Shown in pieces: positions 11,801-23,800 of a DNA stretch of 64,000 nt. The notes under the pieces were generated by a model. The model saw only the letters and a program-made list of their open reading frames with translations. It did no database searches and was not told the origin of the DNA. Positions within the stretch are counted from its first letter, which is position 1. Each line of letters opens with the position of its first letter. A program made the translations under genes and the position numbers. The stretch is from Gnetum montanum (lineage: Eukaryota > Streptophyta > Gnetopsida > Gnetales > Gnetaceae). Where the stretch lies: positions 615,373-679,372 of the forward strand of contig MNCI01002706.1 of the NCBI GenBank assembly GCA_015680685.1. Reading direction: 5' to 3'.

Positions 11801-14800
11801 TGAGACTCATGAAGTAAGTTCAAAGAATCAACGAATGCCCTTGATGTCATGCCCTTATCCAATCCCTCTTGGTCCTTCCTCCTTCCTTCAAGATGTAATG
11901 ATTATAGGTTAATTTTAGTTTGTGTGTGAGAAGAACCACATTACTTCCATGATAAGGATTTATATTCATAGAAATGGAGTGATGAATGACGTAGTCTTAT
12001 TGCCTTTGCACAATTACTCTTCCAATGTTTTAATAGTATAGGACACAATTTCAACAATAAAGTTGATCCTACAAATAAGCAGTAATTTATTAATAAAAAT
12101 TTCAAAAGGACTTAAAGAAATTAGGAAAAAATGTTATAGAAGAAATAGAAAATATGAAGAAATGGAAAACACATGAAGAACTAGAAAATGCAAGAGAAAT
12201 GGAAAAAATATTCAAGAAATTAGAAAATTACAAGAAATTGTAAATCAAAAAATGCATAAAAATGACACTTAGTTCAATTCAAATGATCTCCCCCACGACT
12301 GAGATGGAGAATGGAGATATGGAAGATGGAATAGACTTTGGAAGTGGTAGAGGTTATTGTTAAGTGTGTGGCTACTTGGGAATCCTTGAATGTTTTGACT
12401 TGTTGCATGGTGCCAGATTGGAATGTAGAATGTATGATGTAAGGTCCTTCCCATAATGTTTGGAACGTGTTGTGTTAAGATATGAGTGAGATTCCAATAG
12501 AGAATCTTATCTCCAAGGTGAAACCCTGCTTGTCTAATCTTAGTGTCATGACATCTTTTGATGTATTCATTATGGACCTCACTCATCATGAGTGTTACCC
12601 TATGATTTTTATCTCGCACATTAAGGTTTATGAGGTGTTCTTTTTGTGCTAGGTTAATGTCTAGGTTAAGCTCACAAGCAGTATTTAGTGTACATAGTTT
12701 CGTAGTTTAGGCAACTTGCCTTACACTAATTCATACCTGGCATAGCCTATAGAAAGCTTCCATGTGGAGTGATAGGTGTATAAGGCATTGTTAAGTTTTG
12801 TGCATCAGTCTTTCATGTACGAGCTAATTGTCTTGGTAAAAATACATGTGAATTCTTGATTGGTTACTTTGGCTTATCCATTGGCTTGGGGATGGTAAGG
12901 TGATTAGTTTATGTTCCACCCCTAAGCATCTTATTAGCTTTTTAAAGGTAGCACTCATAATATGGGTACCATTGTCAGAAATGAGTACCCTTGGCACACC
13001 AAACCTATTTAGCACCTATTGCTCAAAGAATCTTGCTCTTGCCATAGTGCAATTAGGTATTGTTGTATTTTCTACCCATTTCATACAATAGTCCTCTACA
13101 ACAATGATGTAGGACTTTTTGTTTGACATAGGTGTGATGGGATTTATGAAATCCATTCCCACAAGTCAAATAGTTCCAATGGATGGATTCATTGTTCACG
13201 ATCCTCAAGTCTTGCTGTCATCCCATCGTCACGTTGACACCTTGCACAGAAATTAACAAATCGATGGGCATCCATGAAGATTGTTGGCTCAAAATATCCT
13301 GCCTTGAGGATTTAAATGGCCATTCATTTCCTAGCATATTGGCCTCCACAAGGCTCCTCCTGAGCATCTCGGAGAATTTTTAGTTGATCTTCTTTTGGTA
13401 TGCACTATTTGGACCAGGTCATATGCATAGATTTTATAGAGGTTACCTCTATCTCCGTGAGTGTTTGACTTGGTGTAGGAATTGTTGTTTCCTACGTTTG
13501 TCCCATTTCGTAGGGACATCTTGTGTGTGAAAGTAGGTGAGATAATTTGTATACCATTGCTTGAATGCACTAGATGAAACCATTGTGGCTTTTGCAAATA
13601 ATAGTTTGTTTGGGAATTGATTAGAAAGTGGCCCTTTATAACCCTTATTGTTCCATTGCAACTAGGACAAATGATTAGCTACAACACTCTTAGTTCCCTT
13701 TTTGTCAATCATTGTTATATCAAATTTCTGCAAAATCACCAGCTATTATATGATACAAAGGCTAACTGTTGGCTTGTTCACGAAGAACCAGATTTTACTA
13801 TAAATAGTGTATGTGTGAGAGATGTCTCAAGGTGGTGGTTCTCCTGGGCTCTCCCCATGGTTCGGGGGCCATGGAACACTCTGAGGTGCCCTTGGGTGAC
13901 TCTCAAGTGTTAGAAAACCCATCCCAGCTTGGCGGTACCAAGCCAACAACAGGATACCCTCTTGTTGCAACTCTCTCTAAGTTCTCTTCATACTACCCTC
14001 ACTTGGAGAACTACATGGCCCTGATTCTATGATGGTCGTAGATATTTAGGCAGCTAAGATTGGATAGTTTTGGTGCGGTGCCAAGCCAAACCTTGTACTA
14101 GATCATGAGGGTTCTGGGGGCGAGGTGTCACCCCTTCTAGATGCATCATTTCCCTTTCCACCGATGTTGTCTATAGGGTTGCTTGTGTGCTTGTTTTTAA
14201 GGTCCTTGTTTGGAGTTAGTTGTCCTTCTTGAGGTGCATTCCCATACATACATATATTAAGAAACTGTGTTGCTGCTTGCACTCTCTCTTGGGTTGCTTG
14301 CTTGTTAGAGGCATATTCCTCAGGTCTTTCACCCCAGATCCATTGGATCTTAGTGAATTCCTTGGGGTGTTGGACAACGTCGAGGCAACGTTGTTACAGT
14401 ATAACTTTTTTTAAGGTATTGGACAACGTCGAGGCAACGTTGTTACAGTATAACTTTTTTTAAGGTATTGGACAACGTCGAGGCAACGTTGTTACAGTAT
14501 AACTTTTTTTAAGGTATATATCACTGCTATGAGCTCATTTTTAGTTGTGGTATAGTTTAGTTGTGCACCAACAATACATTTTTCTAATGCAATGGATGTA
14601 GTATGAGAACTTTTGATCATCCATCTATGTGAGCATGTCCCCCAATGCATAATTAGATGAAACCATCATAATGTGAAATAGTTTGGACCAATCAGGTGCT
14701 TGCAAAAATGGGTTTTCCAGAAGCTTTTGTTTGAGAAGCTCAAATGCCTTCTCGTAATCTGCTGCCTAGTTGAAGGGTTCATCCTTCATTGTAAACTCCA

Positions 14801-17800
14801 TCAATGGTTTGACAATCTTGGAAAAATTTTCAATGAAGCGTTGATAGTACCTTGTGTGTCCAAGAAACGACATCATATTTTTCACCATTTGAGGTATTTA
14901 TATAATCCCTTGGATGGCCTCGACCTTCTCTGGATCAACCTCAATGTCTTTTTTTGAGATTTTGTGTCCTAAGACTATGCCTTCTTGAACCATGAGGTGG
15001 TTCTTTTACTAGTTCAACTTCAGGTTCATCCCCACACACCTCTTTAACACCTATTCTAATTGGTCCAGGGCTTGTCCACAGTCAGAGCCATAGGTGGAAA
15101 AGTCATCCATGAAGACTTCAACATCATTCCCTATTTGTTTGGAATATACTTAAGACTAGGCATTGGAAGGTAGCAGGTGCATTGCACAAGCAAAAGAACA
15201 TCTTTTTTTATGGAAAAGTCCCCAAGGAACTTATGAATCTAGTCTTGGCTTGATCCTCTATCACAATTTGGATTTGGTTTTAGCCATTATAACCATCTAG
15301 ATAATTGTAGTATTTGTTTAGTAGATAATGGAAAGTGGTTCTTGAATGTTCCTATGTTTAGTAGTTTGAAACCAATGCAGATTTGCCACTGGCCTCTTTT
15401 CTTTGGCACAACCACTAGTGGGCCAATCCACTTGCTATCTATAACAAGTTAGATGAACTTAGCTTTCAAGAGCTTTTCAATTTCTCTTTGGACTACTTGC
15501 TTCAATTTTGTGTTCAATTTGCATTGTGGTTGCCACTTGGGCTTCATTGCAGAATTAGTGTATATGTGGTGTTGACATATACGTGGATCGGTCCTAGTGA
15601 TTTCATCATAAGATGATGCAAACACTATGGACCACATGTTTACAACTTCTAGCAGTTGCTTCTTATGTTCATCTATTAGCTCTGCATTTATTATTACCGG
15701 TTTTCCATTCTTAAGAAAAACATATTCTAGTGATTTTGGTAATGTTTTAAGCTTAATTGGTTCATGTACCCCCCTGCCCAATTGGTATCTTCCTCATCTT
15801 CCATTTCCATCACTTAGGAAAGTTTCTTCTTCATTTCCTCCATCTTATCCAACTCTTCAACATATTAGCTAGTGAGCGCGTCTGTTGGTTCCATGACCAT
15901 TGTGGATTTGCAACTTTTATCTATTGTCAGCCATTGGGTGCCTTTTTACTTAGTGGTTGTTGTGTATAGACACTTTTGCACACATTGATTCCTCACACAA
16001 TCTAGACGCTGTGATGGCTCTTTGTCTAGCTATCTAGATTTTCTGCTTGAAGTTGCACCTTGTATCGCTGTATGCAATACATGGAACACATTTCGTCTCT
16101 ATGACTTTATACTTGTTTTTCTTGAAAATTTCCAAGCATAGATCTTTGATTCCTATCTTGGCATCAATGTTACTCAACCAAGGTCTCCCTTGCAATTATC
16201 AACATGGATCATAAGGAAGTCAAGAGGGTAGGACTACCATTGATGGTGATCAAGATGTCATCTATCATTCCCAAGGGAATGGTGATTGATTGATTAGCAA
16301 GTTTGAGTTTGATGTTACACTTCTTTAATGGAGGCAGGTTGCAAACCTTGTACATCTCTTGTGAATTCACATTCACCTTGGAACCTGAATTCAATATTGT
16401 TTTCTATGGAGCATTACTTGTAATCTACAAGTAGATGAGGGGAATTCTAGGATTAGTTCTTTTCCTAGGAAGGTTGATTGCTTTAATCCAATTGGTTATA
16501 ACATGGGTCAACATGATAATTTGTACATGGTTATTTTTGTTTGAAGGTATCTTTTGAATGATTTAAGAGGTTGGTGTGGGGTTGACAGCCACATATGCTT
16601 GTGAAGGTTTGGGTAGGCAGACATGCCTAAAGAATGGGTGCTTCTAGGTTTTATGCTTGGAACTTCTTGAGATGTCATTGACCTACTTGGTTATAGCTCA
16701 AATAGCATTTCGTTGTTATGGCTATGTGGGAATTTCACCTTGCATAGTCAGAGCAGGTGGGAAAGGATTAGGAGTGTGAGGTTGGGAGTGTTGATGAGGG
16801 TGAGAAACATATGAGGAAGATTTGGTCTGCTGAGTGGTAGGTCTGTGGTACTTTAAAGGGGAGTAGTGTTGAGCATGAGTATAGGCTATAGAGCCACTTG
16901 GAGACATAAGTTGTTGGACATAATATCCATAAGGATCAAGTTTCCTATAGGGATATTGCTACCTGGGTGGTGGCATCCTACATGACTATGGGTTTTGCCA
17001 TTGCTTTTGACAGTACTCCTAAGGTTGAGGTGGAGCCTCACTATAATAGTACTGTTGTTAAAGATAAGGTTGTTGATAGTTGCCTTAAGGGTAAGGCAAC
17101 CTCTTGGGTGTTTGTCTTTTTGACAAATGTTGGATTTAAGGCATAAGTCCCAAATTCTTGAAGATGTGACATCACATGACAATAACCCTTAGGATGTCCA
17201 TATTGGTAGATGGTACAACCATCATCATCCGAATTTGTATATGCGACCTCCACAATTGTAGTTGCTTTCCTTTTTTGTTGGTAGTAGTCCCTTCCTGTAT
17301 CTTTTCTCTTTCTTTTATCCTTGTCTTTGGCTCTACCCTACTCTACTTTGTCCTTCACAATTTTCAGTGTTGATTCAAACTTTTCATTAATGGGGTCCCA
17401 CATTTTATCAACCTTAGTCTAGATTTTAGTAACAAATTTTTGGATCAACAATGCTTTTTGCTAGACCCCTCTTCTAGTTGTGCCTCCTCTTTCTTTTGGT
17501 TCATAGAGATGAACCTCCTTTTTATGTAGAGATAGGTCTTTGTTGTACTCCTATGCACCTTTCCTTTTCTTGAGTTATCCTTCATTTGTTGCCACTTAAT
17601 CAATAAGTCTTTGAATTTGATGGGCTTGCATCTTTAAAAGTTGTCCTTGGATATCTCTAATTTTATTTTGGAGTCCATCTATGATGAGTTGCAGCTGTTC
17701 CTTTGAGAGAAGCCATAGATTGGGCATTTGTGTATCAGAGAATAGTATCTACCCAGGGCCATATCAAGGGATTTGTGGTTGTCTTGGTTCCACTATTCAA

Positions 17801-20800
17801 TCTACTTCATCAAGGTGGACATTTTGAAGTACGTTTGATACTTGTTATTGAATGTCTCCATCTTTGTACTGCATCACCTTATAGATTCTAATTTCAAGGA
17901 CCTGTACCAACTTTTAGCCTCTTTGATGAGTGTTGTATGGAATAACTTGAGCTTTTGTTATTCACTCTCAATATTTTGCAAGACACAGACATTGTGTAAG
18001 TTTTGCAAATGATGCTGCAGATCAATATTGTAGCCTCTCTCAAATTTAGGGATATTGTTCATGTCCAATCATTCGATTTAGCTATCTCTTTGATGCTTGA
18101 TTGGATATACACTACTTCCTTGATATTGTTCATACTTTTTGTAGCTTGTAAGGGTTCATTGTAGTTATTTTGTTCATCATGGTCCCTATCATGACCATGT
18201 TCCTTTTGAGGTTGCCTGCTATGCCTGTTTTCATATTTGTGTTGTGTCTCTTGATCATGTCCACTATCTCTACCTCCATCTCTGTGATGGTCTCTTTGGT
18301 CATTTCTACGAGATTGTCTACCATTGCCCCTTCTCCTTGGCTATGCTCAGCTTCCTCAGAGCTTGATGATGGTGAGGATTAGGATGATGGAGGATCGGCT
18401 CTCCTTCCATTTCCTCTTTGGTTATCTTTGGATGACCTACTAGAAGACCTAGGCCTATAGGTCTTTTTTGTGTTGGGTCCTATTCTCCTTTTTTGGTTGC
18501 TAGCCAAGGATGAGCGTAGCCATGGATTTGTAGTGTCATCTGCATTGGAGGGAGGATTTTGTTGATTCAATTTGCTTGATTGATACTTTGTGTCCTCCTT
18601 CTTAAACTATGACGTCAATGGGATAGTAGCCACTTTTCCCTTGGCGGGTTCATGTCATGCCTCCATGAAACAATTTTTTTGAAGTTGGGCTTTAATGGGT
18701 TGATAGGGCCTGGACATCTCACCAGCCACCTTGTAGTCATTGACAACTACTTCAAGTTCAACTCTCATGAATGCCGCCATGAGCATTGATAGAGCAATGC
18801 AATTAGGTGGTAATAAAATGTTGCCTTCTAGGTCACTCCATTGCAACTAGTCATCTTGGTGAAGGATGAAGTTGAAGTCTGGATAATAAGGATCCAGATG
18901 TGGGTAGACAACTTTGACTTGATGGTGCACTTCACCTCTATTCTTAGTTGTTCTATCACACTCCCTCATAGAATTACTAGCAGGCAGGGAATTAGCCCTT
19001 AGAGAAAAATACATTTTTGGTTATTTTGTGTGTTGAGTTAAATAATATTATTTTTCAGGTGAGAAGTCTTTTAAGTCCTAACAGCGATTGTAAATGATTC
19101 TAACTATCTAGTCACTAGCATGAGTCCTTGGCAATGGTGCCAATGATAAACGACAAGTGTTCCCTATGCCCAAACATACAAATCACAAGCATTCATGCGT
19201 GACTTAATCGTATTATGTGGACTGGATTAGTGTGGTATTTAGATAGCTAAGCGTGCAATCATGGGTCATTGTCTTCACAATTGTACTTGTGTAGCTTTTA
19301 ATGCACATGGTTAAGTACAATTAAGACATGATACTGATGTTGTTATGCTCATAATAAAATATTATTAAAATATAGAAATTAAGTCTAAATTAAGCTAATC
19401 CATAAATTAAGGCTAAGATATGTTAGACATTAAGCATCCTTTTTTTGGTTTACCATACACATCCTTTGTCACTGGGTTACCAAGTGCTTACTACTTGGCA
19501 AACCAAGTAAGAGCATTGCTGGGATTACTAGATGATACATGTTATGCCCGAAACTAGTCATACTTATGCTGTTATAACTATTGTGTGATGAAAAATAAAT
19601 TAAGTGCATGTGAAGTAAAGAAACAAAGAAATTAAATTACAGTTGAAGAAAACATTAAACTAAGCCAAGTGTTGCAATGAACGTAAATCAATTTCATTAT
19701 ATTGCCATTTACGATAATGTGTTTAGGTATATGACCACTTGAATAAGATTTTGGTCAATCAATTTGGTCAATCAATTTAAGTTAATGCTGAGGGAACTCG
19801 GTGACAAATTTTAACTTCTATGGGTACAAACTATAAGAGCTTCACCATGACTGTGACCAAACAGTGCTATAAATGTGTGGTTGGTATGTGTATTTATATA
19901 GACATTTATTGTTACTGTGTCAACGTTGATGCATCAATGCAGCAAGCCCTACGTTGACGGTGCTGTGTTGATGCAGTTGACAGAAGGCTATTTACACACA
20001 TAATTTGCTGAGAACTGAAATGAATTTTTATATTGCAAGTTTAAAATTCATCATATCATCAAACTCATAGAGTTCTAGATCATCTTCAATATTAATTTCC
20101 TCCATGGTTTGGGAAGAAGTGAGCTAGACCACTTCATTGATAAGAATCACATAAGGCTAAGGAGAGGTAAAAGAAGATGCAGGGGAAGAAGAGGTTGGAG
20201 CCATAGACTTCAATTTGTTTGCATTCACCTGCTCACGTACATTACAATCCATGGTTAAAGGAGGATCTGGGGCAGCCAAATCATTAGACATTATTACATT
20301 CAAAATCTCACCTAGAGACTCAACAATTTCAGATGTGTAGACTGATTATTTTGCTTGCTTGAGTTGTTGGTAAGCCTTCTTCTTAGCTTCTAGTGTCTTG
20401 AAGATCTCCAACTTTTTCTTCTGTGACTTTTCCTTTGTCTTGTTGACTTCCACCTTAAAATTCTGTCTCATTGTCACAAGATTTTGTGTTGCAATTTTTT
20501 GTTTTGTTTTGTTTTTTTTTGCAGACAGAGCCTTGTTCTTATCTGCAGTTGTGGAAGCTAGTTTTTTCTGGAATTCCTTCACTTGCCCCTCTACCATTTA
20601 CAAACATACAACATCAACTGTGGCGGGTGGAAAGCCCTTGGACTTCTTTAGCTGCAACAACTCCTTTGCTTGCTTTCCCTTCTCCAGCAATTCCAAACTT
20701 TTTCTCTGGTATTCTACAAACTGCTCCCTAATAGAGCTCTTTGATGACCCTTGGAGTTCTAGGTCTTTGAGCTTCTTGTTCAACTCATCCACCTGTGGGA

Positions 20801-23800
20801 AAGTGTCATGGTGGATGGACTAATTCTTTGCCAGGTCCTCCTCTGCCCTCACGCTCTTTATAAAACAAGCTGTGGCATAGTAATACAAGCAAACTAGAAA
20901 GAGGAGTACCTTCTTATTTGTAGAGGTGATGGTTGTCTGTTGTGCAAACCACTGCAGATCTGCCATGATTTTCTCCATGACCTTGGACTTCAACTGCTCA
21001 TCACTGCACTTAGTTAAGCTTTTCCAGGTGGAGAAATTATAAATAGATTTATCTAGAATATCTTTCTTGATGGTTGAGTTAAAGAACTTAACCATGGTCT
21101 CATGTTCCAAAAATTTATTATCTAGGGGCACAGTGGTGCATGATCAGATCTATAGTGGTATTTTCAATGATAATTCCTCAAGATCTAACTATGTCTTTTC
21201 AGGAACCGTCATGGTTCCTTTCATCTCTTCTTCTTCATTGGCATTTGTATCATGGTCTTCTTTTCATTATTGTAGATTTTCATAACTTATACTATGGAAT
21301 TTTGATCATGGCTCTTGGTTGATCTTTAAGATCCCATGAGTACTCTTGATGTACATCAAATCTTATTTCACGAAACAAATTTTCTTTTCTCTTGTAGATT
21401 AGGCTAACAACAAGCTGCCTATGGGACTAAATGAGAAAAATTATAAGGTATAGGTAGCTTCCATAGGAGAGTCTCTAAAAGGCAAAAATTCAGTCACCCT
21501 AATCTTTTTTTAAATGGGGTTTTCAGAAACTTTTATCCAAAATTAAAATATAACCTTTCGAGAGGAACATGGTGTGTGAGGACCAGCAGGGTCATTAGGA
21601 ACAGCAGAAACAACAAGACCAGCGGGAACCGCAGCAAGACCAGCAAGAACAACAGGAACAGCAGAGCATCGTAGTAGCAGGAGGGCATGGGAGAGGAGGG
21701 TCAGAGGAATGCTGGGGCGGAGGCTTAGACGGACGGGGGAGCGAGTAATGGCGATGGGATGGACTCGATGTGGACGATGTTGGGCCATGGGCTGCGGGCG
21801 CTAGGTGGAAACATTGAGGCCCACACTCGAGCCGACCACACCCTGCGCCTTCGGGTCAACAAGCCCCCGAAGGAGGGAGTCTGCACCACGCAGCGGAGTC
21901 TCATCGGTCATTTTGTCTCCCGGGGTGCTTGCCCACAGATGGAGTTAATCCACAGGTGGGTGCAAGAGCAATGGAAGGTTGGTTTGGTGGGTGTTCGGAG
22001 CCTGTTCGAGGAACTACTTCTGTTCATCTTCCCGTCTCAGCAAGCTAGAGATTCGGTGCTACTAGGCGGCCCGTGGTTTTACGGGGCTCGAGGGCTAGCT
22101 TTGACCCCATGGTGCCCGGGGACCCACTGCAAGATAGACTTGTTTGCCTGGGCCTCGATATGGATGCGGATTGCCAGGATTCCATGGGAACTGTGGAACT
22201 TGGAGTTCTTGGAGAAACTGGTGGGGTTCTTTGGGGATTTCATTACCTTCAACTGCGTCACACAATCTATGGAGCGGATGGGGTTCGCCTGTTTCTGCGT
22301 TTGGCGTAGATTGTCAGACGTGGACCTCATCAGGGAAATCGTGTTGGAGCTCCTAGGCAGGGAGGAACACGTTTAGGTTGAGTTTGAGAACTTGGAGGTT
22401 GAGCTAGGCCTTAAACGTAGAATGAAGGCCCAAGAGGGCAAAAGCGACAGCTGTGCGTGTTGTGGGAAGCCCAGACACTAGAAGGAGGATTGTTGATTTC
22501 AGAGGACGCAACCGATGCGGCCATGAGACCAAGCCAAGTAGTTGCTGGAGGGTGGCGCTTGGGTCACAGTGGGCCATCAGGGTCGACTGCATCCATCGTC
22601 CGACCAACTGCCCCCCCAAAACACCCCCAAAGAAAAATCCCCCCCATCCCCCCCACACAATCCCCACGATCGCAGGCCACCTGCCCACTACAGCCCCCCC
22701 CATCCCCACACAAACCTTTTCCCCCNNNNNNNNNNNNNNNNNNNNNNNNNNNNNNNNNNNNNNNCCCCCCGGGTGAATGGGTGAACGTGGTTCAGGGGAG
22801 CAACATGACTCGTCGGCCATTGGGGAAGGAACCCACGCCCAAGGACTCGGGGTGTAGCCCAGTGGTGCAAGAAGGGAAGAGCCGTCTCGGATGCCTGAGT
22901 GAAAGTCGATCTAGGGGTAGGCAGGCTCAACGGAATATTGACCTGAGATTGCAGCAGACCCTCCGGGGGGTCTACTAGTGTCGCACCTCCAGAGACATAT
23001 GAAGATTTTTAGTTGGAATTGTAGGGGGTAGGGTACTCCCTATAAAAGAAATACCCTACGCATAATTGTCCGGGATGAAGATTGTGACATTGTTTGCCTC
23101 CAAGAGACCAAATTGCAAGCGATGGAATCACACCATCTCCAATGGGATGGTTAGAAAACCCACATGCACCCCTGCTTGGGTCGGGTAGGTGGCCTTGCTA
23201 TTTTGGCTCGCTATGACATGATGCTCGTCGATACATCACAATGGACCATGATCGTCCATATCCCCTCCCAGGGGATTTGGCTGACAAACTTCTATGGGGC
23301 ACAGAATTGGGAGCAACGGCTGTAGGAGATGGAACATGTGGCGGTGTTGGTGCTAGACCATTGGTCATGGATGATCGTGGGGGACTTCAACCAGTGTTTG
23401 CACTCATGGGAAAAATCTAGGGGGGATGCCCCCCCCCCCCCCCCACCCCCCCCAAAACCGGGTGCACAAGAGTTCCAAGATTTCTTATCGGTCCACTCTC
23501 CGGTGGATCTGCCTATTGAGAACTGCCAGTTCACTTGGAGCAATTGGAGGAAAGGGCTAGACTGCGTCCTTTCCTGAATTGATTGGGTTTGCATCAGCTC
23601 CGACCTCCTCCTCCGTTTTGCCGTGCATGTTTTGGGGCAGGAAAGGGTTGCCTCAGATCATTGATCCCTAGTCTGTTCGCTCAGATTGGAAAGGCCCTGG
23701 ACCCCACGACTGTTCCGTTTTGAGGCAACCTGGTTGTCTAAGTCGTGGTTAAGACTGTTAGTTGAGGACATTTGGGCAGATTACTAGCCAGGTCAAGGTG

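Larger units (their letters stand above)
12266..20020 (-). mobile_element. Ty3-gypsy element B, minus strand, 5' LTR present, 3' LTR not found
   Basis: In minus orientation the order is LTR (about 20020-19144), primer-binding site (19143-19126), gag (about 18850-16900), protease (about 16394), RT (about 15780-14990), RNase H (about 14980-14520), an inserted solo LTR (14398-13814), and integrase (about 13660-12270). The primer site TGGCACCATTGCCAAGGA resembles the tRNA-Asp type (TGGCGCCGTTGCCGGGGA) of Athila/Tat elements. All frames carry many stops. It lies inside the SMG1 giant intron. Confidence 0.8.

Noticed and set aside
20398-20823. Plus-strand frame rich in Phe and Ser (141 codons)
   Set aside because: It is the antisense of the Lys/Glu-rich coiled coil on the minus strand.
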